64,000 bases of DNA from Chengkuizengella marina (GCF_009910845.1 NZ_SIJB01000007.1:1-64000); one strand, 5' to 3'; positions 32,947-42,863 are shown, counted from the stretch's first letter. A program made the numbers and translations. The notes: generated by a model not told the origin, from the letters alone.

Positions 32947-33978
32947 TCACTGATAGGTGAGTTTCTTACAAGTATTTCTATTAATTAGGACAGAATCTAA
33001 TAAAATTGAGTCAGGGATTTCATCATCTGTATTAGCATGATTTATCATTTTCAGTAAAGTTTCTGCAGCGTGACGGCCCATTTGATTACGTGGTTGCGAC
33101 ATGGTTGACAATTGAATCCAATATAAATTTGATATTTCTAAATCATCAAATCCCATAATGGAAATAGTATCTGGAACACCAATGTTGTGTTGAGCTAGTG
33201 ACTCTAGAGCACCTATTGCCAATAAATCATTGTATGCAAATATCGCGGTCATTTCAGGTATATGAGAGATTAATTGATCCATTGCTATACGACCAGATTG
33301 TATCGTTCTTCCACCTGAAAGTTGTATGAAATCAGAAACGTATGGGATATCGTGTTTTTTTAGAGTATCCTTGTAACCTTGAAATCGATCAATCGCGATC
33401 GGTGATTCTATAGGAATTCCGATATAACCTATACCCTTGTGACCTAGTGAAATTAGATGTTCAACGGCTTCGCATGCTCCTTTGTAATGATCTACATCAA
33501 CAAAAGGTACCTTTAATAGTTTGGAAGGTCTTCTTCTTAAAAATACTACAGGGATGTTTATATTAGATAACATCTCAACAAGTTCTTCATCCACATGGTC
33601 AGGTGTGATGATCAATCCATCCATCTTTCTTTCCAATGCACTTTCAATAAAACGTTTTTCTTTGGCACTATCTCTTAAGGTATTTCCAATAATGACTTGA
33701 TATCCTTGTTCTGATAATAACTCTTGAGCACCTACTGAAATTGTTGAGAAGAAAGGATCTGTAATATCTGGAATCATTAATCCTACTGTATATGTACGTT
33801 GATGAATTAAGCTTCTAGCTACACTATTTGGACGGTAATTTAGTTCTTTGACTGTTTCTAATACTTTTAATTTTGTTTCTTTTTTAATATCAGAATGATC
33901 ATTTAAAGCGCGTGAGACGGTAGAAACAGAGATGCCCAGTTGCTTAGCAATATCTTTGATAGTAACCAATGTTTTCAT
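32947..33978 (-). CDS. LacI-family transcriptional regulator 1
   Basis: 343 residues, ATG after AGGTGAATG. N-terminal LacI helix-turn-helix (TIKDIAKQLGISVSTVSRAL) and hinge helix (YRPNSVARSL), then a sugar-binding-type effector domain (VGLMIPDITDPFFS, EKRFIESALERKMDG, IAIDRFQGY, AIFAYNDLLAIGALE). It stands upstream of the ABC operon on the same strand, separated by 176 bases, and divergent from the EEP-fold gene. Near-palindromic TCGGTAACGTTTCCGA sites in its promoter region suggest autoregulation. A phosphorylated or free cyclitol is the likely effector by context. Confidence 0.92.
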   Translation of the reverse strand: MKTLVTIKDIAKQLGISVSTVSRALNDHSDIKKETKLKVLETVKELNYRPNSVARSLIHQRTYTVGLMIPDITDPFFSTISVGAQELLSEQGYQVIIGNTLRDSAKEKRFIESALERKMDGLIITPDHVDEELVEMLSNINIPVVFLRRRPSKLLKVPFVDVDHYKGACEAVEHLISLGHKGIGYIGIPIESPIAIDRFQGYKDTLKKHDIPYVSDFIQLSGGRTIQSGRIAMDQLISHIPEMTAIFAYNDLLAIGALESLAQHNIGVPDTISIMGFDDLEISNLYWIQLSTMSQPRNQMGRHAAETLLKMINHANTDDEIPDSILLDSVLINRNTCKKLTYQ

Positions 33979-34016
33979 TCACCTCCGAAAAAAGAAAATT
34001 TATATAATAGAATTTA

Positions 34017-34036
34017 TTTCGGTAACGTTTCCGAAA
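34017..34036. promoter_or_regulatory. LacI-type operator near the lacI-like promoter
   Basis: TTTCGGTAACGTTTCCGAAA is palindromic except for the central A/T steps. The core recurs at 34124-34139, and a half-like GGAAACGTTCTCGG adjoins the latter. Confidence 0.65.
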
Positions 34037-34048
34037 ACACACAAAATA

Positions 34049-34062
34049 TGATAACGCTTTCA
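34049..34062. promoter_or_regulatory. Catabolite-responsive (cre)-like element
   Basis: TGATAACGCTTTCA matches the CcpA consensus TGWAANCGNTNWCA with one mismatch, between the two LacI-type sites. Confidence 0.4.
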
Positions 34063-34123
34063 AATCAATATGGAAACCTAGTTAAAAAATAAACATTTTA
34101 ACATAAATTTAATGGAAACGTTC

Positions 34124-34139
34124 TCGGTAACGTTTCCGA
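34124..34139. promoter_or_regulatory. LacI-type operator, second copy
   Basis: TCGGTAACGTTTCCGA, identical in all 16 bases to the core at 34019-34034, about 105 bases away, which would allow looping between sites. Confidence 0.65.
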
Positions 34140-34353
34140 TATCTATTATAGGTAATATTAACTTATTAAAAAAATTCAGTCAATACTTTTTGTAACAATT
34201 TGATCACATTTCACTATTTTATGAATGAAGTCTATAAAATCTTTATTTGATTTTTTTATAAATATTAATACTATTTAGTGAATACATCCAAGCAGTCCGT
34301 TTCCAAACTACATATTATATCTCAATAGATAAATTAATAGAGGAGATTTTAAT

Positions 34354-35310
34354 ATGAAAATAAATAACGGAAAAAAATTTACTATATTGACTTGGAATAT
34401 ATATTTTGGAGCTGATCTAGAACCACTTATAGGCACAACACCGGAGGAAGTTCCACAAGTAACAACAAAAATTTTTAATCAATTTAAACAAACTAATTTT
34501 CGAGAAAGGGCAAAGTCTATCTCACAACAAATGAAAAATATAAAACCTCACTTGATAGGGCTACAAGAAGTAGCTTTATGGACAGTTAGAAGTCTCACAA
34601 CGAAGTATGAAACAAATTTTTTAACTATTCTTTTAGAAGAATTAAAAAGAATGGGTTTGGATTACGGTGTAGTGGCAATAAATCATAATTTTAGTAGTGA
34701 ATTACCCAGTAGTACAGGGGATTTGATAAGAATATTAGATAGGGATGTTATTCTAGCAAAAAAGAGTGCAGGTTTATGTTTTTGCAATATACAAGAGGAG
34801 AACTTTTCTAGAAATTTAGTGGTTCCTATAGGAGGTGTACTGTTTACTGTTCTTCGGGGTTGGTCTTCTGTAGATATTTGTTTTCAAGGACAAAAATTCA
34901 GATTGTTAAATACACACTTAGAGGGGAACTCAGTAGATATACGAATGGAGCAGGCAGAAGAATTATTAAATGGTCCTGCTAATACTACACTTCCCCTATT
35001 ATTTTTAGGTGATTTTAATTCAAATGCAGAGGGAGTTATAAAACCAACATATGATTTACTAATTAACTTTGGATTTACAGATGTTTGGAATATTTCAGGG
35101 GTGGGATCTGGGTTTACAGCGTTCCAAGTTAGAGATTTATTAAATCCTATTTCTGCTTTGACTGAGAGGATAGATTTAATATTAATCAAAGGCAATTTTA
35201 ATATAGAGGTTTCTAATACTGTGGGGGATAAACAGAAAGATCGGACCCTTTCCGGACTTTGGCCGTCTGATCATGCGGGAGTTTTGATTAGATACATTCA
35301 AATCATCTGA
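34354..35310 (+). CDS. Endonuclease/exonuclease/phosphatase-fold protein
   Basis: 318 residues, ATG after AGAGGAG. The metal-dependent EEP fold is clear: ILTWNIYFG, GLQEVALW (metal Glu), NTHLEGN, FLGDFNSNAEG (Asp/Asn pair) and the terminal SDHAGVLI (catalytic His). Members include sphingomyelinases, inositol-polyphosphate 5-phosphatases and DNA-repair nucleases. There is no signal peptide, so it works in the cytoplasm or leaves by another route. It is divergent from the lacI-like gene, whose operators lie in the shared gap, and precedes the iol operon. A phosphoinositide- or phosphodiester-cleaving role is an inference from neighbours. Confidence 0.85.
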   Translation: MKINNGKKFTILTWNIYFGADLEPLIGTTPEEVPQVTTKIFNQFKQTNFRERAKSISQQMKNIKPHLIGLQEVALWTVRSLTTKYETNFLTILLEELKRMGLDYGVVAINHNFSSELPSSTGDLIRILDRDVILAKKSAGLCFCNIQEENFSRNLVVPIGGVLFTVLRGWSSVDICFQGQKFRLLNTHLEGNSVDIRMEQAEELLNGPANTTLPLLFLGDFNSNAEGVIKPTYDLLINFGFTDVWNISGVGSGFTAFQVRDLLNPISALTERIDLILIKGNFNIEVSNTVGDKQKDRTLSGLWPSDHAGVLIRYIQII

Positions 35311-35417
35311 CAAATGAATTCATAATCTAAGTATCGTGGATTAGATGTTCTCAATAAATATTTTTTCTAATCTTCTCTTGATATATAGTTAAAAAAAATA
35401 TAGAATGAAATGAGAAA

Positions 35418-35428
35418 GCGCTTAACCT
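35418..35428. promoter_or_regulatory. Operator-like 11-mer in front of iolG
   Basis: GCGCTTAACCT, within AAAGCGCTTAACC, which has the central AAGCGCTT typical of LacI-family operators. It lies just downstream of a TTGATA / TATAGA promoter-like pair (35378-35404, spacing 15), a repressor position. Confidence 0.5.
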
Positions 35429-35487
35429 ATATAACGATCTTTATGGATATATAGTTGCGATTAATAGATAGGATGGTGAAGGAAACA

Positions 35488-36519
35488 GTGAAACATACAT
35501 TAAAGATAGGCATTATTGGTGCAGGAAGAATAGGAAAGTTGCATGCAGAGAATCTAGTTTTATTAGATAAGGTTGAATTGAAAGCGATTTCTGATATTTA
35601 TGTAGAAAACGTGATAGATTGGGCGAATAAATTAGGAATTAAAAAAACAACAAAGGATTATAAAGAAATTATAAAAGATCCAGAAATTAATGCAGTATAC
35701 ATATGCTCACCCACAAATACACATGCACAAATGATAAAAGAAGCAGCTGAAGCAAAAAAACATATTTTCTGTGAGAAACCGATTAGCTTTTCTGCCGAAG
35801 AAACATTTGAAGCACTAAAAATTGTTGAGCAACATGGTGTGAAACTGCAGGTTGGTTTCAATCGACGTTTTGATCATAACTTTAAAAAGGTACACGATAC
35901 TGTTAAAAATGGTTTGATTGGAGATCCTCATATCGTAAAAATCACTTCACGTGATCCTGAACCACCTCCTGCTGAATATATTAAAGCTTCTGGCGGTTTG
36001 TTTATGGATATGGCCATTCACGATTTTGATATGGCTCGTTATGTGACTGGTAGTGAAGTAGAAGAGGTTTATGTTCAAGGCGCTAGTTTAGTAGATCCAG
36101 TGTTTAAGCAATATGGAGATGTGGATACGGCCATCATTACCCTGAAATTTGAAAACGGTGCCATCGGTGTGATTGATAACAGTCGTAAGGCAGTATATGG
36201 ATATGATCAAAGAGTAGAGGTATTTGGTTCTAAAGGTTCTGTAGCGATTCAAAATGATCATCCAACAACAGTTGAAATTAGTACGATGCAAGGTGTGTAT
36301 AGAGACAAACCTCAATACTTCTTTTTAGAAAGGTATAAGGATGCATATGTCATAGAGTCAAGAGAATTTATACAATGCTTACTACAAGATTCACCACTAG
36401 TATGCACTGGAAATGATGGATATCAGGCAGAATTAATTGCAAAGGCAGCAAAGGAATCCTTACAGCAAGGAAAGCCAGTAAAAATTGAACAATTTAAAAG
36501 TGAAATCATAAAACCATAA
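35488..36519 (+). CDS. iolG: Inositol 2-dehydrogenase
   Basis: 343 residues from GTG 35488, chosen because AAGGA precedes it and the protein then begins MKHTLKIGIIGAGRIG; in-frame ATG 35473 and TTG 35455 are alternatives. NAD-binding Rossmann fold GIIGAGRIGKLHA, the GFO/IDH/MocA motif CEKPISFS (catalytic Lys) and GGLFMDMAIHDFDMARY with the Asp/His active residues. It oxidises myo-inositol to 2-keto-myo-inositol, first step of inositol breakdown. First gene of a plus-strand operon iolG-D-E-B-C-A; an operator-like site lies upstream. Confidence 0.92.
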   Translation: MKHTLKIGIIGAGRIGKLHAENLVLLDKVELKAISDIYVENVIDWANKLGIKKTTKDYKEIIKDPEINAVYICSPTNTHAQMIKEAAEAKKHIFCEKPISFSAEETFEALKIVEQHGVKLQVGFNRRFDHNFKKVHDTVKNGLIGDPHIVKITSRDPEPPPAEYIKASGGLFMDMAIHDFDMARYVTGSEVEEVYVQGASLVDPVFKQYGDVDTAIITLKFENGAIGVIDNSRKAVYGYDQRVEVFGSKGSVAIQNDHPTTVEISTMQGVYRDKPQYFFLERYKDAYVIESREFIQCLLQDSPLVCTGNDGYQAELIAKAAKESLQQGKPVKIEQFKSEIIKP

Positions 36520-36540
36520 TTTTTCATTAAGGAGGTCTTT

Positions 36541-38406
36541 ATGGAAACGATTCGTTTAACAATGTCACAGGCACTACTGAAGTTTCTAGATCAACAACAC
36601 GTTGAATTAGATGGCAAAGAAATAAAGTTTTTTAAAGGTATTATGGGCATCTTTGGACATGGAAATGTGACAGGGATTGGGGAAGCCTTAGAACAAGATA
36701 AAGGAAGTTTAACCTATATTCAAGGAAAAAATGAACAGGGTATGGCACATGCTGCAATGGCATATGCAAAACAAAAGAATAGACTACAAACCTTTGCTTG
36801 TACATCCTCTATAGGTCCCGGTGCCTTGAATATGGTCACTGCAGCAGGTACTGCTACTGTAAACCGCATTCCTGTGCTTTTTCTTCCTGGTGATATATTT
36901 GCATGTAGACAACCTGATCCTGTTTTACAACAAATTGAAGACCCTACAGATTATAATGTCACAGCGAATGATGCATTTAAACCAGTGAGTAAATATTGGG
37001 ATCGTATTTCTAGACCAGAACAATTAATGACAGCAGCATTGAATGCGATGCGTGTGTTAACTGATCCTGTGGATACTGGGGCAGTTACGATATGTCTCCC
37101 TCAAGATGTTCAGAGTGAAGCTTATGACTATCCTCTAGCATTTTTTGAAAAACGAGTTTTTTATATGGATAGAAAGCCTTTGACTCAGAGTGGGTTGCAA
37201 AGAGCCGTTCATCTTATTAAATCTAAAAAGAAACCATTGATCATTGCAGGTGGTGGAATACATTATTCACTTGCAACCGAAACATTGAAAGAGTTTGCTG
37301 AAACATTTCAAATTCCTGTAACAGATACACAAGCAGGTAAAAGTGCAATGTCTTGGGATCATCCTCTTAACATGGGGGCTGTTGGTGTAACAGGATCATT
37401 AGCAGCAAATCGATTAGCAAAAGAAACTGATTTAGTGATCGCTGTAGGTACTAGATTAGCTGATTTCCCTACATCATCAAAACAAGCTTTTCAAAACCCA
37501 CAAGTAGACATCATGAGCATCAATGTAAGTTCGTTTGACGCTCTAAAAATGAACGGATTAAGCATCGTGGCAGATGCGAGAGAGGCGTTAACATCACTAA
37601 AACAAGGGTTAAGTCAAGAAGGATATAAAGCAGAATATGAAGGTAGTTTTTTATCTAGCTTGAAAGAGCAATGGGATGCAGAGGTAGATAGATTATATGC
37701 ATTAGAAAGTGAAGAAGGATTAACACAAACAAGAGTATTAGGCGAGCTTAATCAATTTATTGATGAAAAAGATGTGATCGTAGGTGCTGCTGGAAGTTTA
37801 CCAGGAGATTTACATCGTGTATGGCGAACAACTCAACCTAAAACCTACCATTTGGAATATGGCTTCTCTTGTATGGGATATGAAGTTTCAGGTGCACTTG
37901 GTGTAAAGATGGCAGAGCCAAGTCAAGAAATATATGCCATGTGTGGAGATGGAAGTTTCCTAATGTTACATTCCGAACTTGTGACAAGTATACAAGAAGG
38001 CCAAAAAATTAATGTCATATTATTGGATAATCACGGATTCCAATGTATTCATAACTTACAAAGAGGGCATGGAAGTGATGGATTCGGAAATGAATTTCGT
38101 TATCGTTCTAAAGAAACAAATCAATTAACAGCTGATTATGTTCCGATAGATTTTGCAGCTTATGCTGGTGCATTAGGAGTTAAAACTTACAAGGTTCATA
38201 CTTTAGAAGAATTAAAAGATGCTCTTGTACAATCGAAACGAGATACCATATCAACTTTAATAGATATTAAAGTTTTACCAGGTACAAATACAGATGGATA
38301 TGAATCATGGTGGCGTGTAGGTGTAGCAGAAGTATCTGAGAGTGAAAAAGTACAACAAGCGCATAAGCAGATGGAGCAAAACATCAAGTTAACAAAGGAG
38401 TTTTAA
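36541..38406 (+). CDS. iolD: Trihydroxycyclohexane-1,2-dione hydrolase
   Basis: 621 residues, ATG after AAGGAGGTC, 21 bases behind iolG. Thiamine-diphosphate enzyme with the three-domain pyruvate-oxidase layout: PYR domain with [14 protein letters not shown] (activating Glu), middle domain with [11 protein letters not shown] domain with the ThDP motif [13 protein letters not shown] to NHGF. It opens the ring of 3D-(3,5/4)-trihydroxycyclohexane-1,2-dione to 5-deoxy-glucuronate. Length is that of known IolD. Third step of the pathway. Confidence 0.95.
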   Translation: METIRLTMSQALLKFLDQQHVELDGKEIKFFKGIMGIFGHGNVTGIGEALEQDKGSLTYIQGKNEQGMAHAAMAYAKQKNRLQTFACTSSIGPGALNMVTAAGTATVNRIPVLFLPGDIFACRQPDPVLQQIEDPTDYNVTANDAFKPVSKYWDRISRPEQLMTAALNAMRVLTDPVDTGAVTICLPQDVQSEAYDYPLAFFEKRVFYMDRKPLTQSGLQRAVHLIKSKKKPLIIAGGGIHYSLATETLKEFAETFQIPVTDTQAGKSAMSWDHPLNMGAVGVTGSLAANRLAKETDLVIAVGTRLADFPTSSKQAFQNPQVDIMSINVSSFDALKMNGLSIVADAREALTSLKQGLSQEGYKAEYEGSFLSSLKEQWDAEVDRLYALESEEGLTQTRVLGELNQFIDEKDVIVGAAGSLPGDLHRVWRTTQPKTYHLEYGFSCMGYEVSGALGVKMAEPSQEIYAMCGDGSFLMLHSELVTSIQEGQKINVILLDNHGFQCIHNLQRGHGSDGFGNEFRYRSKETNQLTADYVPIDFAAYAGALGVKTYKVHTLEELKDALVQSKRDTISTLIDIKVLPGTNTDGYESWWRVGVAEVSESEKVQQAHKQMEQNIKLTKEF

Positions 38407-38429
38407 TCTTTTGATGGAGGAGATCATGA

Positions 38430-39353
38430 ATGAGTATCTACCCTTTTAATCTAGGGATTTCGCCAATAAACTGGTCCAATGAAGATGTGAAAGAACTAGG
38501 AGAACACTATACATGTGAAATGATTCTAAATGAAATGAAATCACTAGGATTTGTAGGTACAGAAATGCATAGTAAATTTCCTAGTGATGTTAGAGAGTTA
38601 AAAACCGTCTTATCCCAAAAAGGGATGCAACTTGTTACCCAGTGGAAGGGTGTATTGTTTGCAGACAAATCAAAACATGAGAGTGAACTGGAGGCATACA
38701 AAGATCATGTGCTTTTTTTAAAAGCTATGGACTGTAAAGTCGTTGTAACATGTGAGCTTGGAGGTTCAACAATTGGTGATCCTAAAAGAGATGCTAATGT
38801 GACTGAAGTGAAACCACTGACGAATGAAGAGTGGAGTAACATGGTGGAAGGATTAGAAAAGGCAGGTCAAATTTGTAAGGATAACGGGTTGACATTAGTT
38901 TATCACCATCATATGGGAACAAATGTTGAAAAGTCAGAAGAAATCGATAGACTAATGGAAACCACAAATCCAGAATTAGTTTCCTTAACTTTTGATAGTG
39001 GACATGCCTATTATGGTGGTGCAGATCCATATGAGGTACTAGTTAAACATTATGACCGCATTAAACATATTCATTTTAAAGATATTAGAAGAGCAGTTTT
39101 GGATGAAGTAAGAAAAGAGAAAATTAGCTTTAAATCCTCGATAGCAAAAAATGTGTTTACTGTTCCTGGTGACGGGATCATAGAATTCGAACCTATCTTC
39201 TCTCTTTTATTAAAACGTAATTATAATGGTTGGGCAATATTAGAAGCGGAGCAGGATCCAGCAGTAAAAAACCCAGTGTTTTACGCACAAAAATCAACCG
39301 AATATATTCAAAAATTATTTAATGATGAACTAGATCATAAACAGAATGTTTAA
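38430..39353 (+). CDS. iolE: Myo-inosose-2 dehydratase
   Basis: 307 residues, ATG after GGAGGAGATC. Xylose-isomerase-like TIM barrel: GISPINWSNED at the N-terminus, GTEMHSKFP, YHHHMGTNVE, LTFDSGHAYYGGADP and HIHFKDIR with metal-binding Glu, Asp and His. It removes water from 2-keto-myo-inositol to give the trihydroxycyclohexanedione. Second step of the pathway, between iolD and iolB as often seen in Bacillales. Confidence 0.95.
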   Translation: MSIYPFNLGISPINWSNEDVKELGEHYTCEMILNEMKSLGFVGTEMHSKFPSDVRELKTVLSQKGMQLVTQWKGVLFADKSKHESELEAYKDHVLFLKAMDCKVVVTCELGGSTIGDPKRDANVTEVKPLTNEEWSNMVEGLEKAGQICKDNGLTLVYHHHMGTNVEKSEEIDRLMETTNPELVSLTFDSGHAYYGGADPYEVLVKHYDRIKHIHFKDIRRAVLDEVRKEKISFKSSIAKNVFTVPGDGIIEFEPIFSLLLKRNYNGWAILEAEQDPAVKNPVFYAQKSTEYIQKLFNDELDHKQNV

Positions 39354-39383
39354 CCGAATAAACGAATAGAAAGGAACGATAAA

Positions 39384-40214
39384 ATGTCAGAATTCATAGT
39401 ACCAACTAAACAACCAGATGATAAAGGACAAGTGATTTCTATTACTCCAGAGTCAGCAGGTTGGGAATATGTGGGATTTGAAGTTTTCTCTTTAAATGAA
39501 GGGCAATCACTTAAAAAAGTAACCGGAGATAAAGAGACTTGTATCGTTTTGTTAAGTGGTAGGGCTTCTGTAAATTCAAAGTTAGAGAAATGGGAGAATA
39601 TCGGAAAGCGGATGGATATATTTGAAAAAATAGCACCGTATTCTGTTTACATTCCATCAGGTGATTTTTATGAGGTGTTAGCACTAACTGATCTTCAACT
39701 AGCTGTTTGTGTTGCCCCTGGAAAAGGTTCATTTCCAGCTCGGTTAATTTCTCCAGAAGACGTTGGTGTGGAGTTAAGAGGATCTGGTAACATGGAACGC
39801 AGTATACATAATATATTACCAGAACAAGCTGAAGCAGATAGCTTATTAGTTGTAGAAGTATTTACTCCAGAAGGCCATTGGTCTAGTTATCCACCTCACA
39901 AACATGATCAAAATAATCTTCCAGAGGAGTCCTATTTAGAAGAAACCTATTATCATAGAGTCAATCCTGAACATGGTTTTGCCATTCAACGGGTTTATAC
40001 GGATGATCTCTCGTTAGATGAAACATTAACATTGAAAAATGGGGACGCAGTACTTGTACCTAAAGGATATCATCCAGTATCTGCTCCACCTGGTTATGAA
40101 GTGTATTATCTAAATGTGATGGCAGGACCTGTTCGAACTTGGGCATTTAAAAATGATCCAAACCATGAATGGTTAATGAGTAGAATGAAAGCATATGGAA
40201 GTCAGGTGAAATGA
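39384..40214 (+). CDS. iolB: 5-deoxy-glucuronate isomerase
   Basis: 276 residues, ATG after AAAGGAACG. Bicupin fold; the conserved metal motif SSYPPHKHDQNN followed by EETYYHR and the late GYHPVSAPPGY are seen. It converts 5-deoxy-glucuronate into 2-deoxy-5-keto-gluconate. Normal length. It ends one base before the iolC start. Confidence 0.95.
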   Translation: MSEFIVPTKQPDDKGQVISITPESAGWEYVGFEVFSLNEGQSLKKVTGDKETCIVLLSGRASVNSKLEKWENIGKRMDIFEKIAPYSVYIPSGDFYEVLALTDLQLAVCVAPGKGSFPARLISPEDVGVELRGSGNMERSIHNILPEQAEADSLLVVEVFTPEGHWSSYPPHKHDQNNLPEESYLEETYYHRVNPEHGFAIQRVYTDDLSLDETLTLKNGDAVLVPKGYHPVSAPPGYEVYYLNVMAGPVRTWAFKNDPNHEWLMSRMKAYGSQVK

Positions 40215-40215
40215 T

Positions 40216-41208
40216 ATGAATCTATTAAACTTTGATCAAAATAAAAAACTAGACTTTATAGGTGTAGGTAGATTATGTGTCGACTTAAATGCAAATGAAA
40301 TTCATAGACCGATGGAAGAAACAATGACATTTACGAAATATGTAGGCGGTTCTCCAGCGAATATAACGATCGGTTTGTCTAGATTAAATATGAAATCCGG
40401 TTTTATCGGAAGAATTGCAGATGATCAAATGGGCCGATTTATAAAGCAATATTTAAATAATAACAACATTGATACATCCAATGTGATTACAGACAAATCT
40501 GGATCTGTTACAGGATTAGCTTTTACAGAAATCAAAAGCCCAACGGATTGCAGCATTCTTATGTATCGTGATAATGTAGCCGATTTGAAGTTAGAGCCAA
40601 ACGATGTATCAGAGGAGTATATTAAACAATCCAAAGCGATCTTAATCTCAGGTACAGCCCTAGCAAAAAGCCCTTCTAGAGAAGCAGTCTTCCTAGCGTT
40701 ACAATATGCTAGAAAACATGGTGTTATGGTATTTTTTGATGTAGATTATAGACCTTATACTTGGGAATCAGAACAAGAAACAGCGATATTTTATAACCTG
40801 GCAGCAGAAAAATGTGATGTCATCATAGGAACTCGTGAAGAATTTGATATGATGGAAAAAATGGAAAACTATGAGAAAAGTGATGATTGGGTGACTGCAA
40901 AAAAATGGTTTGATTTCAATGCCAAAATGGTAGTCATTAAACATGGAGCAGATGGTTCTATTGCTTATGCTAAAGACGGAAAATCATATACAGGATCAGT
41001 ATTCCCGGCAAAAATAGTGAAAACGTTTGGAGCAGGGGACTCATATGCTGCAGGTTTTATTTATGGATTGATGAATGGTTGGCAAGTAAATAAAGCTATG
41101 GAGTTTGGCAGTGCAGCTGCATCCATTGTTATATCTAGCCATAGTTGTTCAGATGCAATGCCTACTTATGAGCAGATTAGTAGTGTGATAGACAATCATA
41201 ATAAGTAA
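40216..41208 (+). CDS. iolC: 5-dehydro-2-deoxygluconokinase
   Basis: 330 residues, ATG directly after the iolB stop with AGGTGA inside the end of iolB. PfkB-family sugar kinase: GVGRLCVDLN and YVGGSPANITIGLSRL near the start, FFDVDYRPYTW, IGTREEFD, and the active-site FGAGDSYAAGFIYG with the catalytic Asp. It phosphorylates 2-deoxy-5-keto-gluconate. The next enzyme, aldolase IolJ, is not found in this window. Confidence 0.95.
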   Translation: MNLLNFDQNKKLDFIGVGRLCVDLNANEIHRPMEETMTFTKYVGGSPANITIGLSRLNMKSGFIGRIADDQMGRFIKQYLNNNNIDTSNVITDKSGSVTGLAFTEIKSPTDCSILMYRDNVADLKLEPNDVSEEYIKQSKAILISGTALAKSPSREAVFLALQYARKHGVMVFFDVDYRPYTWESEQETAIFYNLAAEKCDVIIGTREEFDMMEKMENYEKSDDWVTAKKWFDFNAKMVVIKHGADGSIAYAKDGKSYTGSVFPAKIVKTFGAGDSYAAGFIYGLMNGWQVNKAMEFGSAAASIVISSHSCSDAMPTYEQISSVIDNHNK

Positions 41209-41346
41209 CTTACAGAGTGAAGTGGAATAAAGAAGATATAAATTCATAAAAAGTGAACTAGATTTATAGAATAAATTCATAAGGAACTTTGAGTTGAAGA
41301 AATCATAATAAAGTAGATTAATGAAAAACATGGAGGGGATAAATTC

Positions 41347-42810
41347 ATGATGAATAAAACACAAATTGATACATTAAAGAACTTCATTGGTGGACAATGG
41401 GTAGATTCCACAGCAACGGATACATTATCAGTACCAAATCCTGCAACAGAAGAACAAATCGCAGAAGTACCAATTTCTTCAAAAGATGACGTAGCTAAAG
41501 CTGTGGCTGTGGCAAAAGAAGCTTTTAAAACATGGAGCAAAACTGCTGTACCTAGAAGAGCACGTATATTGTTTAAATACCAGCAAATATTAGTAGATCA
41601 TTGGGATGAACTTGCTAAATTAATTACACAAGAGAACGGTAAGAGCTATAAAGAGGCATACGGAGAAGTACAGCGTGGAATTGAATGTGTAGAATTTGCA
41701 GCAGGAGCTCCTTCCTTAATGATGGGCAAACAATTACCTGATATTGCAACAAATTTAGAATCAGGAATGTATCGTTATCCAGTTGGTGTTGTAGGTGGAA
41801 TTACACCATTTAACTTTCCTATGATGGTTCCATGCTGGATGTTTCCATTAGCAATCGCATGTGGAAATACATTTGTATTAAAACCTTCCGAAAGAACACC
41901 TATACTAGCAAATCGCTTGGCAGAACTTTTCACACAAGCAGGCTTGCCTGATGGCGTTTTCAATATCGTTCATGGTGCACATGATGTAGTTAATGGTTTA
42001 TTAGAACACCCAGATGTACCTGCCATTTCATTTGTTGGTTCACAACCTGTTGCTGAATACATTTATAAAACTGGGGCAGCGAATGGAAAACGTGTTCAAG
42101 CGTTAGCAGGTGCGAAAAACCATAGTATTGTCATGCCTGATGCTAAGTTAGATGAAGCTGTTGAACAAATCGTGACTGCAGCTTACGGATCAGCTGGTGA
42201 AAGGTGTATGGCATGTTCGGTTGTAGTAGCAGTGGATGATGTGGCAGACTCATTAATTGAAAAAATAAAAGAAAAAGCAGATCAAATTAAGATGGGTAAT
42301 GGATTAGACGAAGATGTCTTTTTAGGTCCTGTTATTCGAGCTGAACATAAAGAGAGGACAGCAAATTATATTGATATTGGAGTAAGAGAAGGTGCTGATT
42401 TAATACGTGACGGTCGTAAGGATGAATTTGTTAACGAAAAAGGATATTATATTGGACCCACAATCTTTGACAACGTAACATCTGAGATGAAGATTTGGAA
42501 GGATGAAATTTTTGCTCCTGTATTATCGATCGTTCGAGTGAAAAATTTAGAGGAAGCAGTGGAAATTTCCAATAAATCTGATTTTGGCAATGGAGCATGT
42601 TTATTTACTCAAGACGGTAGCAATGTACGCTATTTTAGAGAAAATATTGAATCTGGCATGTTAGGAATCAATCTTGGAGTTCCTGCACCAATGGCATTTT
42701 TCCCATTTTCAGGTTGGAAAAATTCCTTCTATGGTGATTTACATGCCAACGGATCGGATGGTGTAGAGTTTTATACAAGAAGAAAAATGATGACAGCTCG
42801 TTGGTCTTAA
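41347..42810 (+). CDS. iolA: Methylmalonate-semialdehyde dehydrogenase
   Basis: 487 residues (first of two adjacent ATG; GGAGGGGATAA upstream). CoA-acylating aldehyde dehydrogenase MmsA/IolA: NAD fold [44 protein letters not shown] and the catalytic Cys in [13 protein letters not shown]. It turns malonate semialdehyde into acetyl-CoA and CO2. A 138-base gap separates it from iolC, but it shares direction; a strong terminator follows, so it is probably the last operon gene. Confidence 0.95.
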   Translation: MMNKTQIDTLKNFIGGQWVDSTATDTLSVPNPATEEQIAEVPISSKDDVAKAVAVAKEAFKTWSKTAVPRRARILFKYQQILVDHWDELAKLITQENGKSYKEAYGEVQRGIECVEFAAGAPSLMMGKQLPDIATNLESGMYRYPVGVVGGITPFNFPMMVPCWMFPLAIACGNTFVLKPSERTPILANRLAELFTQAGLPDGVFNIVHGAHDVVNGLLEHPDVPAISFVGSQPVAEYIYKTGAANGKRVQALAGAKNHSIVMPDAKLDEAVEQIVTAAYGSAGERCMACSVVVAVDDVADSLIEKIKEKADQIKMGNGLDEDVFLGPVIRAEHKERTANYIDIGVREGADLIRDGRKDEFVNEKGYYIGPTIFDNVTSEMKIWKDEIFAPVLSIVRVKNLEEAVEISNKSDFGNGACLFTQDGSNVRYFRENIESGMLGINLGVPAPMAFFPFSGWKNSFYGDLHANGSDGVEFYTRRKMMTARWS

Positions 42811-42863
42811 TCTATCTTATATATTTAGTAAGTAAAGTATCAAACTTATAGTTGAATAACGGA

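Noticed and set aside
35411-35428. cre site in front of iolG
   Set aside because: The AAAGCGCTTAACC word misses the CcpA consensus at three or more positions; it fits a LacI-type operator better.
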